Notes: generated from the letters alone by a model not told the origin. A DNA stretch of 45,012 nt from an uncultured Clostridia bacterium (GCA_946401865.1 CAMIVO010000011.1:1-45012), one strand, 5' to 3'. Positions 19,007 through 27,087 are shown, counted from the first letter of the stretch. Program-made: numbers and translations.

Positions 19007-20690
19007 CTGGAAAAGACCTTTTAACTTCAATGCTGAAATTAGGATATTTAGGCGAAGGTAATCTTGAAGTCAAAACATTTTCAGTTACTTGTGGAGCTAA
19101 TAACCCGAAAACATTTAGATAAAGGTTTTATTTCATATACATAATTAATCTCTTTTTTTTCTGAAGAAAAAGGAAAAGTTTTGCCTGGTACTTTATCAAT
19201 AGTACAAATTTCACCATTTTCTAGTTTTACATATATTGGTTCATTTTTATTATATTCTTGAAAGGTTCTTTTTTTTAAAAAAATATTGTTAGAATTAAAA
19301 TCAGCATTATAGGTATTACTATCAGAATCTCTTATAAACCTTATATTGTCAAACAAAAAATTCTTATTTTTTAGACATTTTGCTAAGTATGTTTCTGATT
19401 TTATATAGTTTTTTAATTTTTTTATTAATTCTTGGTCTTGTAGTTTTCTTTCTTTTATGTATTCAGGATCAGTTTCTTTTATTTGCTGATAATCATTATA
19501 TTTCATACTACTAACCATATATATTAATGATTCTAAAGGTGGAACAATTAGAGCAATTAGTTCTATGGTATGAGAATCTTTTTCTTCATCTAAATTTTCA
19601 GCAAAATCAAGTAAACAATTTATAAAACTAATATTATCCCATTTAAGGACTTCTTCAATATTCACCAAACTACCATTTATTTTTTGACTTGAATATTTTG
19701 GAGATAATGAGAATATAAATTCTTTTAAATTTTCAAAGGAATTACTTATTGCATGAGGATATTTCGATAAACTTTCTAAAATAGCATTTAAAGCTTCTCC
19801 AAAAACAGAATCTGCCAATATAACTTCAGGGGATAAGTAACCTAAATTTCCAGTATAAAGATCTCGTCTTTTACTTAAAAGTTCGATAATTATATTATAG
19901 TCTTTTATATTATATACTGGGACAATAGATTTTTTGGAGCCTATATCTACTTCTTCAAATGTAAATGATGGAAAATCTGTATTATATGAGGTATTTCCTT
20001 GATAAAAAGCTCCACGTAAAATATAATCAAATCTATCAAAATCAAGTGAAGAGGCATTAAGAGATGAAAAAACATTTTTTTGGCAAATATGTTTGGCTAT
20101 TGTATCTCTCAAATCAGGGTGTATTTTTTTAAATATATTTTGAATTGTATAATCGTCTAATAAAGCTTTTCTTACTAAATCTTCATGAAATCCGAATTTG
20201 ATTTATTATTTCAGATTCAAATAAGTGAGAAAATGGCAAATGCATACAATCATGCATATATGATATAATTTCTTCTGCAATTAAGTCTACTTTATCAATA
20301 GGACCTATAGTTTGAGATAACTTAGTAAAATTATCATCGAAATATTTATATAAATCTTCATTTGAAACTTCTTCTGGAACATTTTGTGACAATAATTTAA
20401 TAAAAAGTTTACTTTTTTTATTTCCTGTTCCAATAGAATGGCTATATCTATTAAAAAATGCATCGTTTAGTGCGAAATGAAATTTTAATCCGTGTTTGAC
20501 TAATCCTTTTTAATCTAGTAAATAATTCGCTATTAAATAATTCTGAATACTGATCAGGATAATATACAAGCGGTATTATATTAGTATTTTTTTCTGCAAT
20601 GCTAGAATCTAGAAATAAATTTAACTTAATATTTTTGTCGTCAAATAACCATTTATAATATTCTAAAGTAAGTGTGTATGATATTTCCAT
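18996..20690 (-). CDS. HD-domain phosphohydrolase (COG1078-like), three +1 frameshifts at CGG codons
   Basis: Reads as one 563-residue protein if a single C is skipped at each of three in-frame CGG codons (20492-20490, 20194-20192, 19107-19105). Segment 1 (66 aa) carries LFNSELFTRLKRISQT. Segment 2 (99 aa) has GLKFHF, NRYSHSIGTG and the HD motif YMHDCMHLPFSHLFES. Segment 3 (362 aa) has GFHEDLVRKALLDD and DFDRFDYILRGAFYQGN. Segment 4 (36 aa) begins GLLAPQVTENVLTSRL and ends at TAG 18998-18996. These match the order of SAMHD1/dGTPase-like HD phosphohydrolases (nucleotide or dNTP hydrolysis). Without shifting, the first segment stops 12 codons after the CGG. It could be a pseudogene, but all three breaks are of the same kind and coincide with CGG, as in dnaE. 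A promoter and GGGGAT ribosome binding site precede the ATG. Confidence 0.8.
19105..19107 (-). other. In-frame CGG: +1 frameshift site 3 of the HD gene
   Basis: In phase with the frame set by site 2 (1086 bases = 362 codons later). Zero frame reads TTT CGG GTT and ends eight codons after the CGG. Skipping the C gives TTT GGG TTA and a further 36 codons ending at TAG inside the terminator hairpin. This is the least constrained site by homology. Confidence 0.65.
20192..20194 (-). other. In-frame CGG: +1 frameshift site 2 of the HD gene
   Basis: In phase with the frame set by site 1 (297 bases = 99 codons later). Zero frame reads ATT CGG ATT TCA TGA and stops three codons after ATT. Skipping the C gives ATT GGA TTT CAT GAA, that is IGFHEDLVRKAL, with the HE pair usual in these HD proteins. 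Confidence 0.75.
20490..20492 (-). other. In-frame CGG: +1 frameshift site 1 of the HD gene
   Basis: Codon 67 counting from ATG 20690. Zero frame reads ACA CGG ATT and stops 12 codons after the CGG. Skipping the C gives ACA GGA TTA, continuing ISQTGLKFHFAL, which matches the conserved RIKQLGL-like block of HD phosphohydrolases, including the Gly. The +1 frame has a stop shortly upstream, so the shift must lie in this short interval. Confidence 0.75.
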
Positions 20691-20722
20691 ATATAATCCC
20701 CATATTTATAACAATATAATTA

Positions 20723-20751
20723 ATTATATAATAAAAATACGCAAAAATCAA
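20723..20751 (-). promoter_or_regulatory. Predicted promoter of the HD gene
   Basis: On the minus strand TTGATT (20751-20746) and a perfect TATAAT (20728-20723) are 17 bases apart, about 35 bases upstream of ATG 20690. A good promoter argues against an old, dead pseudogene. Confidence 0.6.
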
Positions 20752-20797
20752 TAAAGATAAACTCAAACTTATTTTGAAATATATAGGTTTAAAATAG

Positions 20798-20858
20798 ATA
20801 TGTCACACCTACATTGAAAATAAAATATTGAAAGAGAGTACCAAAAAGTGTGACATAT
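20798..20858. repeat. Perfect 11-base inverted repeat ATATGTCACAC/GTGTGACATAT
   Basis: Arms at 20798-20808 and 20848-20858 are exact reverse complements separated by 39 bases. It lies in the 268-base divergent gap between the HD gene and the first thyX-like gene. It could be a mobile-element remnant or a wide operator. No ORF was seen inside. The rest of the gap holds only the two promoters. Confidence 0.6.
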
Positions 20859-20903
20859 GATTGACTAACCTACAAATTTAGAAAATAAATTTTTAAAAAT
20901 CTA

Positions 20904-20932
20904 TTGTAAATAATTTTAATATTTGATATAGT
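20904..20932 (+). promoter_or_regulatory. Predicted promoter of the thyX-like genes
   Basis: TTGTAA (20904-20909) and TATAGT (20927-20932) with a 17-base spacer, 26 bases before the start of the first thyX-like gene. The downstream GAGGAGG is a strong ribosome binding site. Confidence 0.5.
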
Positions 20933-20958
20933 ATAGAAAATTGTGAGGAGGAAATAAA

Positions 20959-21618
20959 ATGAAATTAATTGATCCAGTTGTTTATGTTGAAAATTATGAT
21001 GGGAAAGAAATAATGAAGTTTTTAGCAAATATGGCTAGCACTTGTTATAATTATGAATTTGATATTTCTAAAGATAACTATAAAGATTTACTTTTAAAAT
21101 GCATTAAAGACGATCATACTTCCATTTTAGAACATAAAACTATTACCATAAAAATGATTGGTGATAGTGGAGTATATAAAGATTTAGAAAGACACAGATA
21201 TGCTACTTTTTCGATTGAAAGTATTAAAAACTTAAAATATGAAAGCGAATTAAAATTAATGAAACCTGTAAATATAGAAGAACAAACAGATTTCTATGAT
21301 ATATGGGAGACATGTATGAAAAAATTAGAAGAAAGCTTTCAAATAATGAAAAAAGAGGGGGCTACAGAAGAACAATTAAGAATGATTATTCCATATTCAA
21401 CAGCTATAGAAATGAATGTAACTTGTAATATTAGAGAGTGGAGACATTTGTTCAGTTTAAGAACGACATTTCATGCTCATCCAGCAATAAGACAATTGTT
21501 AATTCCTGTTCTTGTTAAGTTTAAACAAGATATGCCAGAATTATTTGCTGATATTGAATATGATACTGAATTTCCAAAAGAAAAATATGCAAAAGTGTTA
21601 CCACTTCAAATTATATAG
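20959..21618 (+). CDS. ThyX-like protein with a degenerate signature
   Basis: A 219-residue homologue of flavin-dependent thymidylate synthase, which methylates dUMP using FAD, NADPH and methylene-THF. RHRYATFSIES (about residue 75) keeps the RHR of the ThyX signature, but the downstream S-x-RY is lost (SIKNLKY). EHKTITIK and HPAIRQLLIPVL correspond to FAD-binding and C-terminal conserved blocks. It resembles the next gene along its whole length, so the pair arose by tandem duplication. Loss of the signature end suggests altered or lost synthase activity, or a joint complex with its neighbour (inference). GAGGAGG lies upstream of ATG 20959. Confidence 0.8.
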   Translation: MKLIDPVVYVENYDGKEIMKFLANMASTCYNYEFDISKDNYKDLLLKCIKDDHTSILEHKTITIKMIGDSGVYKDLERHRYATFSIESIKNLKYESELKLMKPVNIEEQTDFYDIWETCMKKLEESFQIMKKEGATEEQLRMIIPYSTAIEMNVTCNIREWRHLFSLRTTFHAHPAIRQLLIPVLVKFKQDMPELFADIEYDTEFPKEKYAKVLPLQII

Positions 21619-21676
21619 GTATATTTCTTTAATAAATTAAAGAATAATTAAAATTTAATTAAAAGGAGATAAAATA

Positions 21677-22357
21677 ATGAAAATATTTGATCCAGCTGTT
21701 TATATAGAAGAATATGATGGAATGAAAATAATGAAAAATATAGAAAAAGCTGCAAGAACTTGTTATAAGTCTGAAGGCAATATTTCTGAAGATAGTTACA
21801 AAAGAATAATTACAAATTGCATAAAAAGTGGACATGAATCTGTTACTGAACATGAAAAAATTTCAGTAAAAGTATTTGGAGATTTAAGTTTAATGCAAGA
21901 TATTCCAGGACACAGACTTGCAAGTTTTTCTAATGAGAGTACAAGATATTGTAATTATGGAAAAAACAAATATGAAAATCAATTAAGAATAATAAAACAA
22001 CCACATTTTGAAAAAGGAACAAAATTATATGAAGAATGGGAAAAATGCATGAAAATAATTGAGGAAAGCTATGTTAAAATGTCAAATATGGGAGGAAAAC
22101 CAGACCAATTAAGAATGCTACTTTCTCTTTCTACAATTGGAGAAATGAATATGACATGTAATATTAGAGAATGGAGATATATATTAAGGAGACATTGTTC
22201 TGCTTCTTATGGCCATCCACCAGCTCGACAAATGTTTATTCCATTACTATTAAAATTTAAAGAAGATATGCCAGAATTGTTTTCAGATATTGAATATGAT
22301 GAAGAATTCCCAAAAGAAAAATATGCAAAAATCCTACCTTTAGATAAATATCAATAA
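21677..22357 (+). CDS. thyX: FAD-dependent thymidylate synthase ThyX
   Basis: A 226-residue ThyX. The signature reads GHRLASFSNESTRYCNY (about residue 77): it matches the RHRx7S region and the trailing STRYCNY, but the first Arg of RHR is Gly. FAD-site residues lie in SVTEHEKISVKVFG, and the C-terminal GHPPARQMFIPLLLKF is typical. It makes dTMP with FAD and NADPH. It follows its degenerate paralogue by 58 bases with its own AAAAGGAG site. Between them the pair covers both halves of the signature: RHR intact in the first, STRY intact in the second. Confidence 0.88.
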   Translation: MKIFDPAVYIEEYDGMKIMKNIEKAARTCYKSEGNISEDSYKRIITNCIKSGHESVTEHEKISVKVFGDLSLMQDIPGHRLASFSNESTRYCNYGKNKYENQLRIIKQPHFEKGTKLYEEWEKCMKIIEESYVKMSNMGGKPDQLRMLLSLSTIGEMNMTCNIREWRYILRRHCSASYGHPPARQMFIPLLLKFKEDMPELFSDIEYDEEFPKEKYAKILPLDKYQ

Positions 22358-22369
22358 AGGAGAATATTT

Positions 22370-22984
22370 ATGATAAAAAACATAATATTTGATTTAGCTG
22401 GAGTAATATTGGATTTTAATCCTAAAAAATATATACAAAACTTTGGATATGATGAAAGAACTTCAGATATACTTATAAAAGAAGTTTTTTGGGGAAAAGA
22501 ATGGATGGAACTTGCAACTAAACCAAAAGGTACATTTAAAGAAGTTAAAGAGATAATAAAGAAAAGAATACCAGAATATTCTAAAGAAATTGATGAATTA
22601 GAAAATGGTAATTGGCTAAGCACATTAACTATAAGAAAAGATGAGGAACTATTTTTTAAAGAAGTTAAAACAAAAGGGTTTAATGTATATATTCTTTCGG
22701 ATTTATCAAGAGAATGTTATGATTATGATATAACACTTTCAGATATTTTTAAAATTGCAGATGGTGCTGTCTATTCTTATGAGGTAGGCTCAAATAAACC
22801 AAACAAGAATAATTTCATTACAATATTAAATAAATATAACTTAAATCCAGAAGAAACTATATTTATAGATGATAATCCAAATAATATAAAAACTGCAAAT
22901 GAGCTCGGAATAAACGGAATATTATTTAAAAATCTAGAACAATGTAAAGAAGAAATGAAAAAAATAATTTTAGAAAATAATTAA
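22370..22984 (+). CDS. HAD superfamily hydrolase
   Basis: A 204-residue phosphatase-like protein. Motif I is IIFDLAGVIL, with the nucleophile Asp present but Ala in place of the usual second Asp, as in YihX-like members that have Gly there. Motif II is YILSDLS, the motif III lysine is in SNKPNKNNF, and motif IV is IFIDDNPNN. The helical cap lies between about 20 and 85. Substrate unknown; sugar phosphates or nucleotides are possible. AAAGGAG lies just before ATG, 12 bases after thyX, so likely one operon; an association with dUMP/dTMP metabolism is speculative. Confidence 0.82.
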   Translation: MIKNIIFDLAGVILDFNPKKYIQNFGYDERTSDILIKEVFWGKEWMELATKPKGTFKEVKEIIKKRIPEYSKEIDELENGNWLSTLTIRKDEELFFKEVKTKGFNVYILSDLSRECYDYDITLSDIFKIADGAVYSYEVGSNKPNKNNFITILNKYNLNPEETIFIDDNPNNIKTANELGINGILFKNLEQCKEEMKKIILENN

Positions 22985-23056
22985 ATATTAGAAAAATAAC
23001 ATTTTTAATTAATTAAAAATATAATGTAAAGTCATTATAAATTGGAGGTAAAGTTT

Positions 23057-23755
23057 ATGAAAAAGAAAATAATTATAATAGCAATTATAATAATAGCAAT
23101 AATAATTGGAACCGTATTAATTATAAATGGAAATAAAAAAGATAATAATAAAACAATATCACAAAATACACAAACAACAGAAAGCGGAAACAATAGTGCA
23201 ACAAATAAAGAAAATAAAGATAAGACACAAAGTACAGAAACTGCTAAAGTTGAAACAAAATATGAAGGTGTTGTAGAAAATGGAGTTTATGTAATTGAAA
23301 AATGTATAACTTCAGAAGAAAACTTAGTTGTACCTGATAAAATAAATGGAGCACCTGTTGGAAAAATTAAAGGTAGTGTGTTTTATAATAATTTAAGTAT
23401 TAAGTCGGTAGTATTACCTGATACAGTTACATATATAGGAGCAGGAGCATTTTTGGGATGTAAAAATCTTGAAAGAATAGATCTTGGAAAAGGTTTACTT
23501 TCAATTGGTCAAAGTGCATTCCAAGCATGTACTAATTTATTAACAGTAACTTTTCCAGAAGGAATGACTGAATTTGAAGGAGATCCTTTTAGCGGTAATG
23601 ATAAGCTTGGTGATGTATATATCCCTGCTACTGTAACAAAAGTAATAAGAATTGCATTTCCAGAAGACTGTCCTAATATGACAGTAGTAACACCAGCAGG
23701 TTCAAAAGCAGAAGAAGTTGCAAAAAATGCAGGACTTCCTGTAAGAAACAAATAA
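23057..23755 (+). CDS. Membrane-anchored BspA-type leucine-rich-repeat protein, copy 1
   Basis: 232 residues: an N-terminal isoleucine-rich transmembrane anchor (about 5-25), a Ser/Thr/Asn-rich linker to about 75, and a BspA/LRR_5 domain with repeats around SVVLPDTVTYIGAGAF, LERIDLGKGLLSIGQSAF and LTVTFPEGMTEF. The C-terminus VTPAGSKAEEVAKNAGLPVRNK is shared with the next gene. LRR_5 proteins are usually surface-exposed and bind host or microbial ligands; role here unknown. Start ATG 23057 follows GGAGGT; a TTG at 23042 precedes that site. Confidence 0.82.
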   Translation: MKKKIIIIAIIIIAIIIGTVLIINGNKKDNNKTISQNTQTTESGNNSATNKENKDKTQSTETAKVETKYEGVVENGVYVIEKCITSEENLVVPDKINGAPVGKIKGSVFYNNLSIKSVVLPDTVTYIGAGAFLGCKNLERIDLGKGLLSIGQSAFQACTNLLTVTFPEGMTEFEGDPFSGNDKLGDVYIPATVTKVIRIAFPEDCPNMTVVTPAGSKAEEVAKNAGLPVRNK

Positions 23756-23786
23756 TTCTATAAAAATAGATTGGAGAAAAGAGTTT

Positions 23787-24503
23787 ATGAAAAAGAAAAT
23801 AATTATAATAGCAGTTATTATAATTGCAATTATTATTGCTGTAGTTGTATTTTTAAGAAAAAAAACAACAAATAATGAAAGAACAGTATCACAAAATACA
23901 CAAACAATAGAAAGTGGAAGTAATAGTTCAACAAATAATAACAATAAAGATGTTGACAAAAATAATAATGTAAATAGCAAAACAACTAATAGTACAAAAG
24001 AAACTAAGTTTAATGGACTCGTTGAGGATGGAGTTTTTTGTATAACAGGTGTTGAATCTGATGCAGAAGAAATAATAGTTCCTAGTCAAATAAATGGTGT
24101 TACAGTTGGAAAAATTAAGAAAAATGCATTCTATAATTTAAAATGTAAAAAAATTGTAATTCCTGATACAGTGACAAGCATTGGATCATGTGCATTTCTT
24201 AATTGTATTGAACTTGAAGAAATCGAATTAGGAAATGGTATTACATTTGTGGGTAGTATGGCTTTTCAAAGTTGTCTTAAACTTAAATCAGTTTATTTTA
24301 GTGAAGGGTTGATAACAATAAAAGGTAACTTATTCTATGACTGTGGAGCACTTGAAGAAGCATATATACCTGCCTCAGCAACTAGTATAGAAGATGGCCT
24401 TGCAGATTCCAAAACCTGCCCTAACTTGGTGATAATTACTCCAGCAGGATCTAGAGCAGAAGAAGTGGCTAAAAAAGAAAAAGTACCTGTAAGAAACAAA
24501 TAA
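23787..24503 (+). CDS. Membrane-anchored BspA-type leucine-rich-repeat protein, copy 2
   Basis: 238 residues, a tandem paralogue of the preceding gene: the anchor is almost identical at DNA and protein level, followed by a diverged Asn-rich linker and an LRR_5 domain (KIVIPDTVTSIGSCAF, LEEIELGNGITFVGSMAF, LKSVYFSEGLITI). It ends ITPAGSRAEEVAKKEKVPVRNK. The start region and first repeats are well conserved between the copies while the linker drifts. TTGGAGAAAAG lies just upstream. A strong terminator follows at 24568. Confidence 0.82.
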   Translation: MKKKIIIIAVIIIAIIIAVVVFLRKKTTNNERTVSQNTQTIESGSNSSTNNNNKDVDKNNNVNSKTTNSTKETKFNGLVEDGVFCITGVESDAEEIIVPSQINGVTVGKIKKNAFYNLKCKKIVIPDTVTSIGSCAFLNCIELEEIELGNGITFVGSMAFQSCLKLKSVYFSEGLITIKGNLFYDCGALEEAYIPASATSIEDGLADSKTCPNLVIITPAGSRAEEVAKKEKVPVRNK

Positions 24504-24567
24504 TTTATCTACTAAATAAACAAAAAATAATAAACTGTACTAAATAAAATGAATTTGAATATATATT

Positions 24568-24602
24568 AAAAGAACTTAGATTAAACATCTAAGTTCTTTT
24601 TT
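24568..24602 (+). terminator. Rho-independent terminator after the LRR genes
   Basis: AAAAGAACTTAGAT (24568-24581) and ATCTAAGTTCTTTT (24587-24600) form a perfect 14-bp stem with loop TAAAC, followed by T's. Confidence 0.9.
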
Positions 24603-24634
24603 ATGAAATTATTTTTTGAAGGGAATGGAAGATT

Positions 24635-25015
24635 ATGAATTTTTTGAAGAGTGAGAAACAATCAATGTGTATTATAAGAGGGGTGTTAATTTCATTTTTA
24701 TTTACAATATGTATGTTAACAATTTTTTCAATTTTACTTGTTTATACAAACTTATCAGAAGAAACAATTAAACCTGTTATTATTACAATAACAGGAATTA
24801 GTATATTAATTGGAAGTTCGATTGGAACAAGAAAACTACATAAAAATGGTCTAATATCTGGAGGTATAATTGGTTCAAGTTACATATTACTTTTATATTT
24901 AATTTCAAGCATAATAGGCTCTAATTTTGCTATAAATTGGCTTTCTGTTATTATGATTATTGTTGGTTTAATAGGTGGAATTTTTGGAGGAGTAGTGGGA
25001 GTGAATGCAAGATAG
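24635..25015 (+). CDS. TIGR04086-like small membrane protein
   Basis: A 126-residue protein with four hydrophobic helices and little else: FLFTICMLTIFSILLVY, VIITITGISILIGSSIG, GGIIGSSYILLLYLISSIIG and a glycine-rich last helix (IVGLIGGIFGGVVGVNAR). Topology and glycine pattern match the TIGR04086/YrzE group of unknown function. GAAGGGAATGGAAGA precedes the ATG. It stands alone between a terminator and a very long hairpin. Confidence 0.7.
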   Translation: MNFLKSEKQSMCIIRGVLISFLFTICMLTIFSILLVYTNLSEETIKPVIITITGISILIGSSIGTRKLHKNGLISGGIIGSSYILLLYLISSIIGSNFAINWLSVIMIIVGLIGGIFGGVVGVNAR

Positions 25016-25030
25016 TTTTACTAAAAAAAT

Positions 25031-25240
25031 AGTTATAAAATCAATAATATAAAAAAATATGTAACATCGAATGTGACTGAAATATATAATTACAAAATCG
25101 ATAAAGTTTATGGAATAATGTTCGCGTCGAGCGAAGCGAGGACTAAGTGAAAAAGGTTCCATAAACTTTATTAGATTTTGTTTATATATGTAAGGAGCCG
25201 AGATGTGAAATAAATTTTTATATTATTGATTTAAAAATAA
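25031..25240. repeat. Very long imperfect hairpin with GC-rich GAGCGAAGCGA loop
   Basis: The left arm (about 25031-25115) pairs with the right arm (about 25157-25240). The ends AATCAATAATATAAAAA and the loop-proximal AATAAAGTTTATGGAA-like blocks match best. The loop (25116-25156) contains CGTCGAGCGAAGCGAGGA, sharing GAGCGAAGCGA with the element at 26030. It fills most of the 318-base gap; the rest holds a promoter for the next gene. Confidence 0.8.
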
Positions 25241-25260
25241 TATTTTAAATTAAAAATAGC

Positions 25261-25289
25261 TTGCATTTTTATAGACTATATGATATAGT
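25261..25289 (+). promoter_or_regulatory. Predicted promoter of the hemolysin III-like gene
   Basis: TTGCAT (25261-25266) and TATAGT (25284-25289) with a 17-base spacer, 44 bases upstream of the ATG. Confidence 0.5.
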
Positions 25290-25333
25290 TTATGAAACTA
25301 CATATATTATTTGCACGAAAGAGAGGGTTTTAT

Positions 25334-26008
25334 ATGAAAAGAACTAAACTAGCAGACAGAAAACTTCCAATATATACAAAAGGTGAAGAAATATTTAATA
25401 TGACTTCACACATTGTTGGCGGAGCATTAGGTGTTGTCGCACTTGTATTATGTATAATATTTTCTGCAATTCATCACAATGGTTATGGGGTTATATCAAG
25501 TATTATATATGGAATAACAATGATTTTATTATATACTATGAGTAGTATATATCATGGTTTAAGACCTAATACAAAAGCTAAAAAGGTATTTCAAGTATTA
25601 GATCATTGTTCAATATTTTTATTAATTGCAGGTTCTTATACACCATTTGCTCTATGTACTTTAAGAGAATATAGCATAGCTCTTGGCTGGAGTATTTTCG
25701 GAATTATTTGGAGTTTAGCTATATTAGGAATTGTATTAAATGCAATAGATTTAAAAAATTTTAAAGTTTTTTCAATGATATGTTATTTAATAATGGGTTG
25801 GTGCATAATATTTAGAATAAACGTTGTAATTAAGGCACTTGGATGGACAGGCTTTTCATTGTTATTAAGTGGTGGAATTGTATATACAATAGGTGCAATA
25901 TTTTATGGTGTCGGAAAAAAGAAAAAATATATGCATTCAATTTTCCATTTATTTATTTTTGCAGGAAGTTTGTTACAATTTCTTTGCATTGTTTTATATG
26001 TGATATAA
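25334..26008 (+). CDS. Hemolysin III / PAQR-family membrane protein
   Basis: 224 residues with seven predicted transmembrane helices. Family motifs: FNMTSHIVGGALGVV, SSIYHGLRPNTKAKKVFQVLDHCSIFLLIAGSYTPF, WSIFGIIWSLAILGI and the C-terminal HSIFHLFIFAGSLLQF, whose histidines with the SxxxH of helix 2 form the presumed zinc site. The bacterial role is uncertain and probably relates to membrane homeostasis rather than haemolysis. Start ATG 25334 follows AGAGAGGG; an ATG at 25292 lies upstream of it. It converges with the next gene across a long structured repeat. Confidence 0.9.
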   Translation: MKRTKLADRKLPIYTKGEEIFNMTSHIVGGALGVVALVLCIIFSAIHHNGYGVISSIIYGITMILLYTMSSIYHGLRPNTKAKKVFQVLDHCSIFLLIAGSYTPFALCTLREYSIALGWSIFGIIWSLAILGIVLNAIDLKNFKVFSMICYLIMGWCIIFRINVVIKALGWTGFSLLLSGGIVYTIGAIFYGVGKKKKYMHSIFHLFIFAGSLLQFLCIVLYVI

Positions 26009-26029
26009 ATAAAATAATAAAACGTAAAA

Positions 26030-26193
26030 AAGAGTAAATCTTATTATTTTGAAATCCCGCGTAAGTCGCCCAACCGGAGCGAAGCGAAGGGCGATTGGAG
26101 AAATCGACATTGTAGCTGAATTTTTCGCAAGAAAAATTACAGGTACATAAAGATTTCGACACCAAGGGATTGAAAAAAATAAGATTTACTCTT
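26030..26193. repeat. Multi-branched inverted repeat between convergent genes
   Basis: Outer arms 26030-26058 and 26166-26193 (AAGAGTAAATCTTATT and complement) enclose nested stems: TCGCCC/GGGCGA around CGGAGCGAAGCGAA, and TTTTTC/GAAAAA in a TGTA...TACA frame. It fills the gap between convergent genes, so bidirectional termination is plausible. The branched GC-rich interior could instead be a structured RNA or mobile element. Confidence 0.75.
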
Positions 26194-26208
26194 GTTATGT
26201 ATTTAGTG

Positions 26209-27009
26209 TTAATTATTTTTTATAAATTTATAATCCACTTTATCATTAAGAGTCAATGTTCCGTCATAAATCGTAGAATTTTCAGTAGATAGAGGGATAT
26301 TTAAAACCACAGGGCAAGTATAGATTTCTTCTAAATTATTTTCAATAATCATATTAAATGCAATTTTACAAGAAATTGAGTTTAATGTAATATTGCATTT
26401 TTTTAGAAGATTACCGTCATAAGACAAATTTGAAATATCATCAGATAATGTAAAATTATTTATAATATTAGAATTTACATAGCTTAATGTAATAGGATTT
26501 GCGGAATTATTATATAAAACTGGCATACTATAATCAATTTCGTCTTCTGAAGTTGTTTCAAATTCAATTACTTGTCCAATTTTATTATTTATATCAAATG
26601 AATTTTTAGCAAAATCATTTAGATTTTTGTAATACAAACTTGGTTCTCCTATATTTGGTTTTAAAGTATAATTAATATCAGATAAAGTTACTTTTTTTAA
26701 TGTATTTTCATTTGTATAATTTCCATCTGAATTATTATTAATAAAAATAGCAATATCAGTAATTTGGTAGAGATTGTTTATAGTAAAAGACGAATTCTGG
26801 TTAACAGAAGTTTCTGCATTTGCTGTACTAAAATATACGATTTTATTAATTGAAAAAGGAGAATATGGAGTAAAATTACATTCATTTTCCATACAACTTT
26901 TTGAATAAACAATTGGCATAATATCCTTATAAACAAGTGTGCTAACTAATATAAACACTAGAAAAGCAATTATAAAAATACTATAAAATAAAATTTTTTT
27001 CTTTTTCAT
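26209..27009 (-). CDS. Hypothetical anchored extracytoplasmic protein
   Basis: 266 residues, no family recognised. After a KKKK start, a single transmembrane or signal-anchor helix spans about 7-28 (ILFYSIFIIAFLVFILVSTLVY). The remainder is Asn/Ser/Thr-rich and mainly beta-type, with cysteines at SCMENEC and KKCNITLNSISC, as in a surface protein. No lipobox. AAAGGAC lies upstream of the ATG. It is divergent from another anchored protein, with back-to-back promoters between them. Ends at the long repeat. Confidence 0.65.
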   Translation of the reverse strand: MKKKKILFYSIFIIAFLVFILVSTLVYKDIMPIVYSKSCMENECNFTPYSPFSINKIVYFSTANAETSVNQNSSFTINNLYQITDIAIFINNNSDGNYTNENTLKKVTLSDINYTLKPNIGEPSLYYKNLNDFAKNSFDINNKIGQVIEFETTSEDEIDYSMPVLYNNSANPITLSYVNSNIINNFTLSDDISNLSYDGNLLKKCNITLNSISCKIAFNMIIENNLEEIYTCPVVLNIPLSTENSTIYDGTLTLNDKVDYKFIKNN

Positions 27010-27043
27010 ATATAAAAGCAGTCCTTTTTTAAATTTCTATTCT

Positions 27044-27072
27044 ATAATAATATATTAAAAAAATAATGTCAA
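27044..27072 (-). promoter_or_regulatory. Minus-strand promoter of the anchored protein gene
   Basis: On the minus strand a perfect TTGACA (27072-27067) is 17 bases from TATTAT (27049-27044), about 35 bases upstream of ATG 27009. It is back-to-back with the plus-strand promoter; their -35 boxes are about 15 bases apart. Confidence 0.7.
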
Positions 27073-27087
27073 TATGACAAAATTTTG

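Noticed and set aside
18996..20690. HD gene as an ordinary pseudogene with random indels
   Set aside because: Not excluded, but all three breaks are +1, each coincides with an in-frame CGG, no other lesion is present, and dnaE shows the same pattern.
23001..23020. Perfect 20-base palindrome ATTTTTAATTAATTAAAAAT before the LRR genes
   Set aside because: Pure A/T and low complexity; in such AT-rich DNA this is weak evidence for an operator or terminator, though it lies just before a TATAAT.
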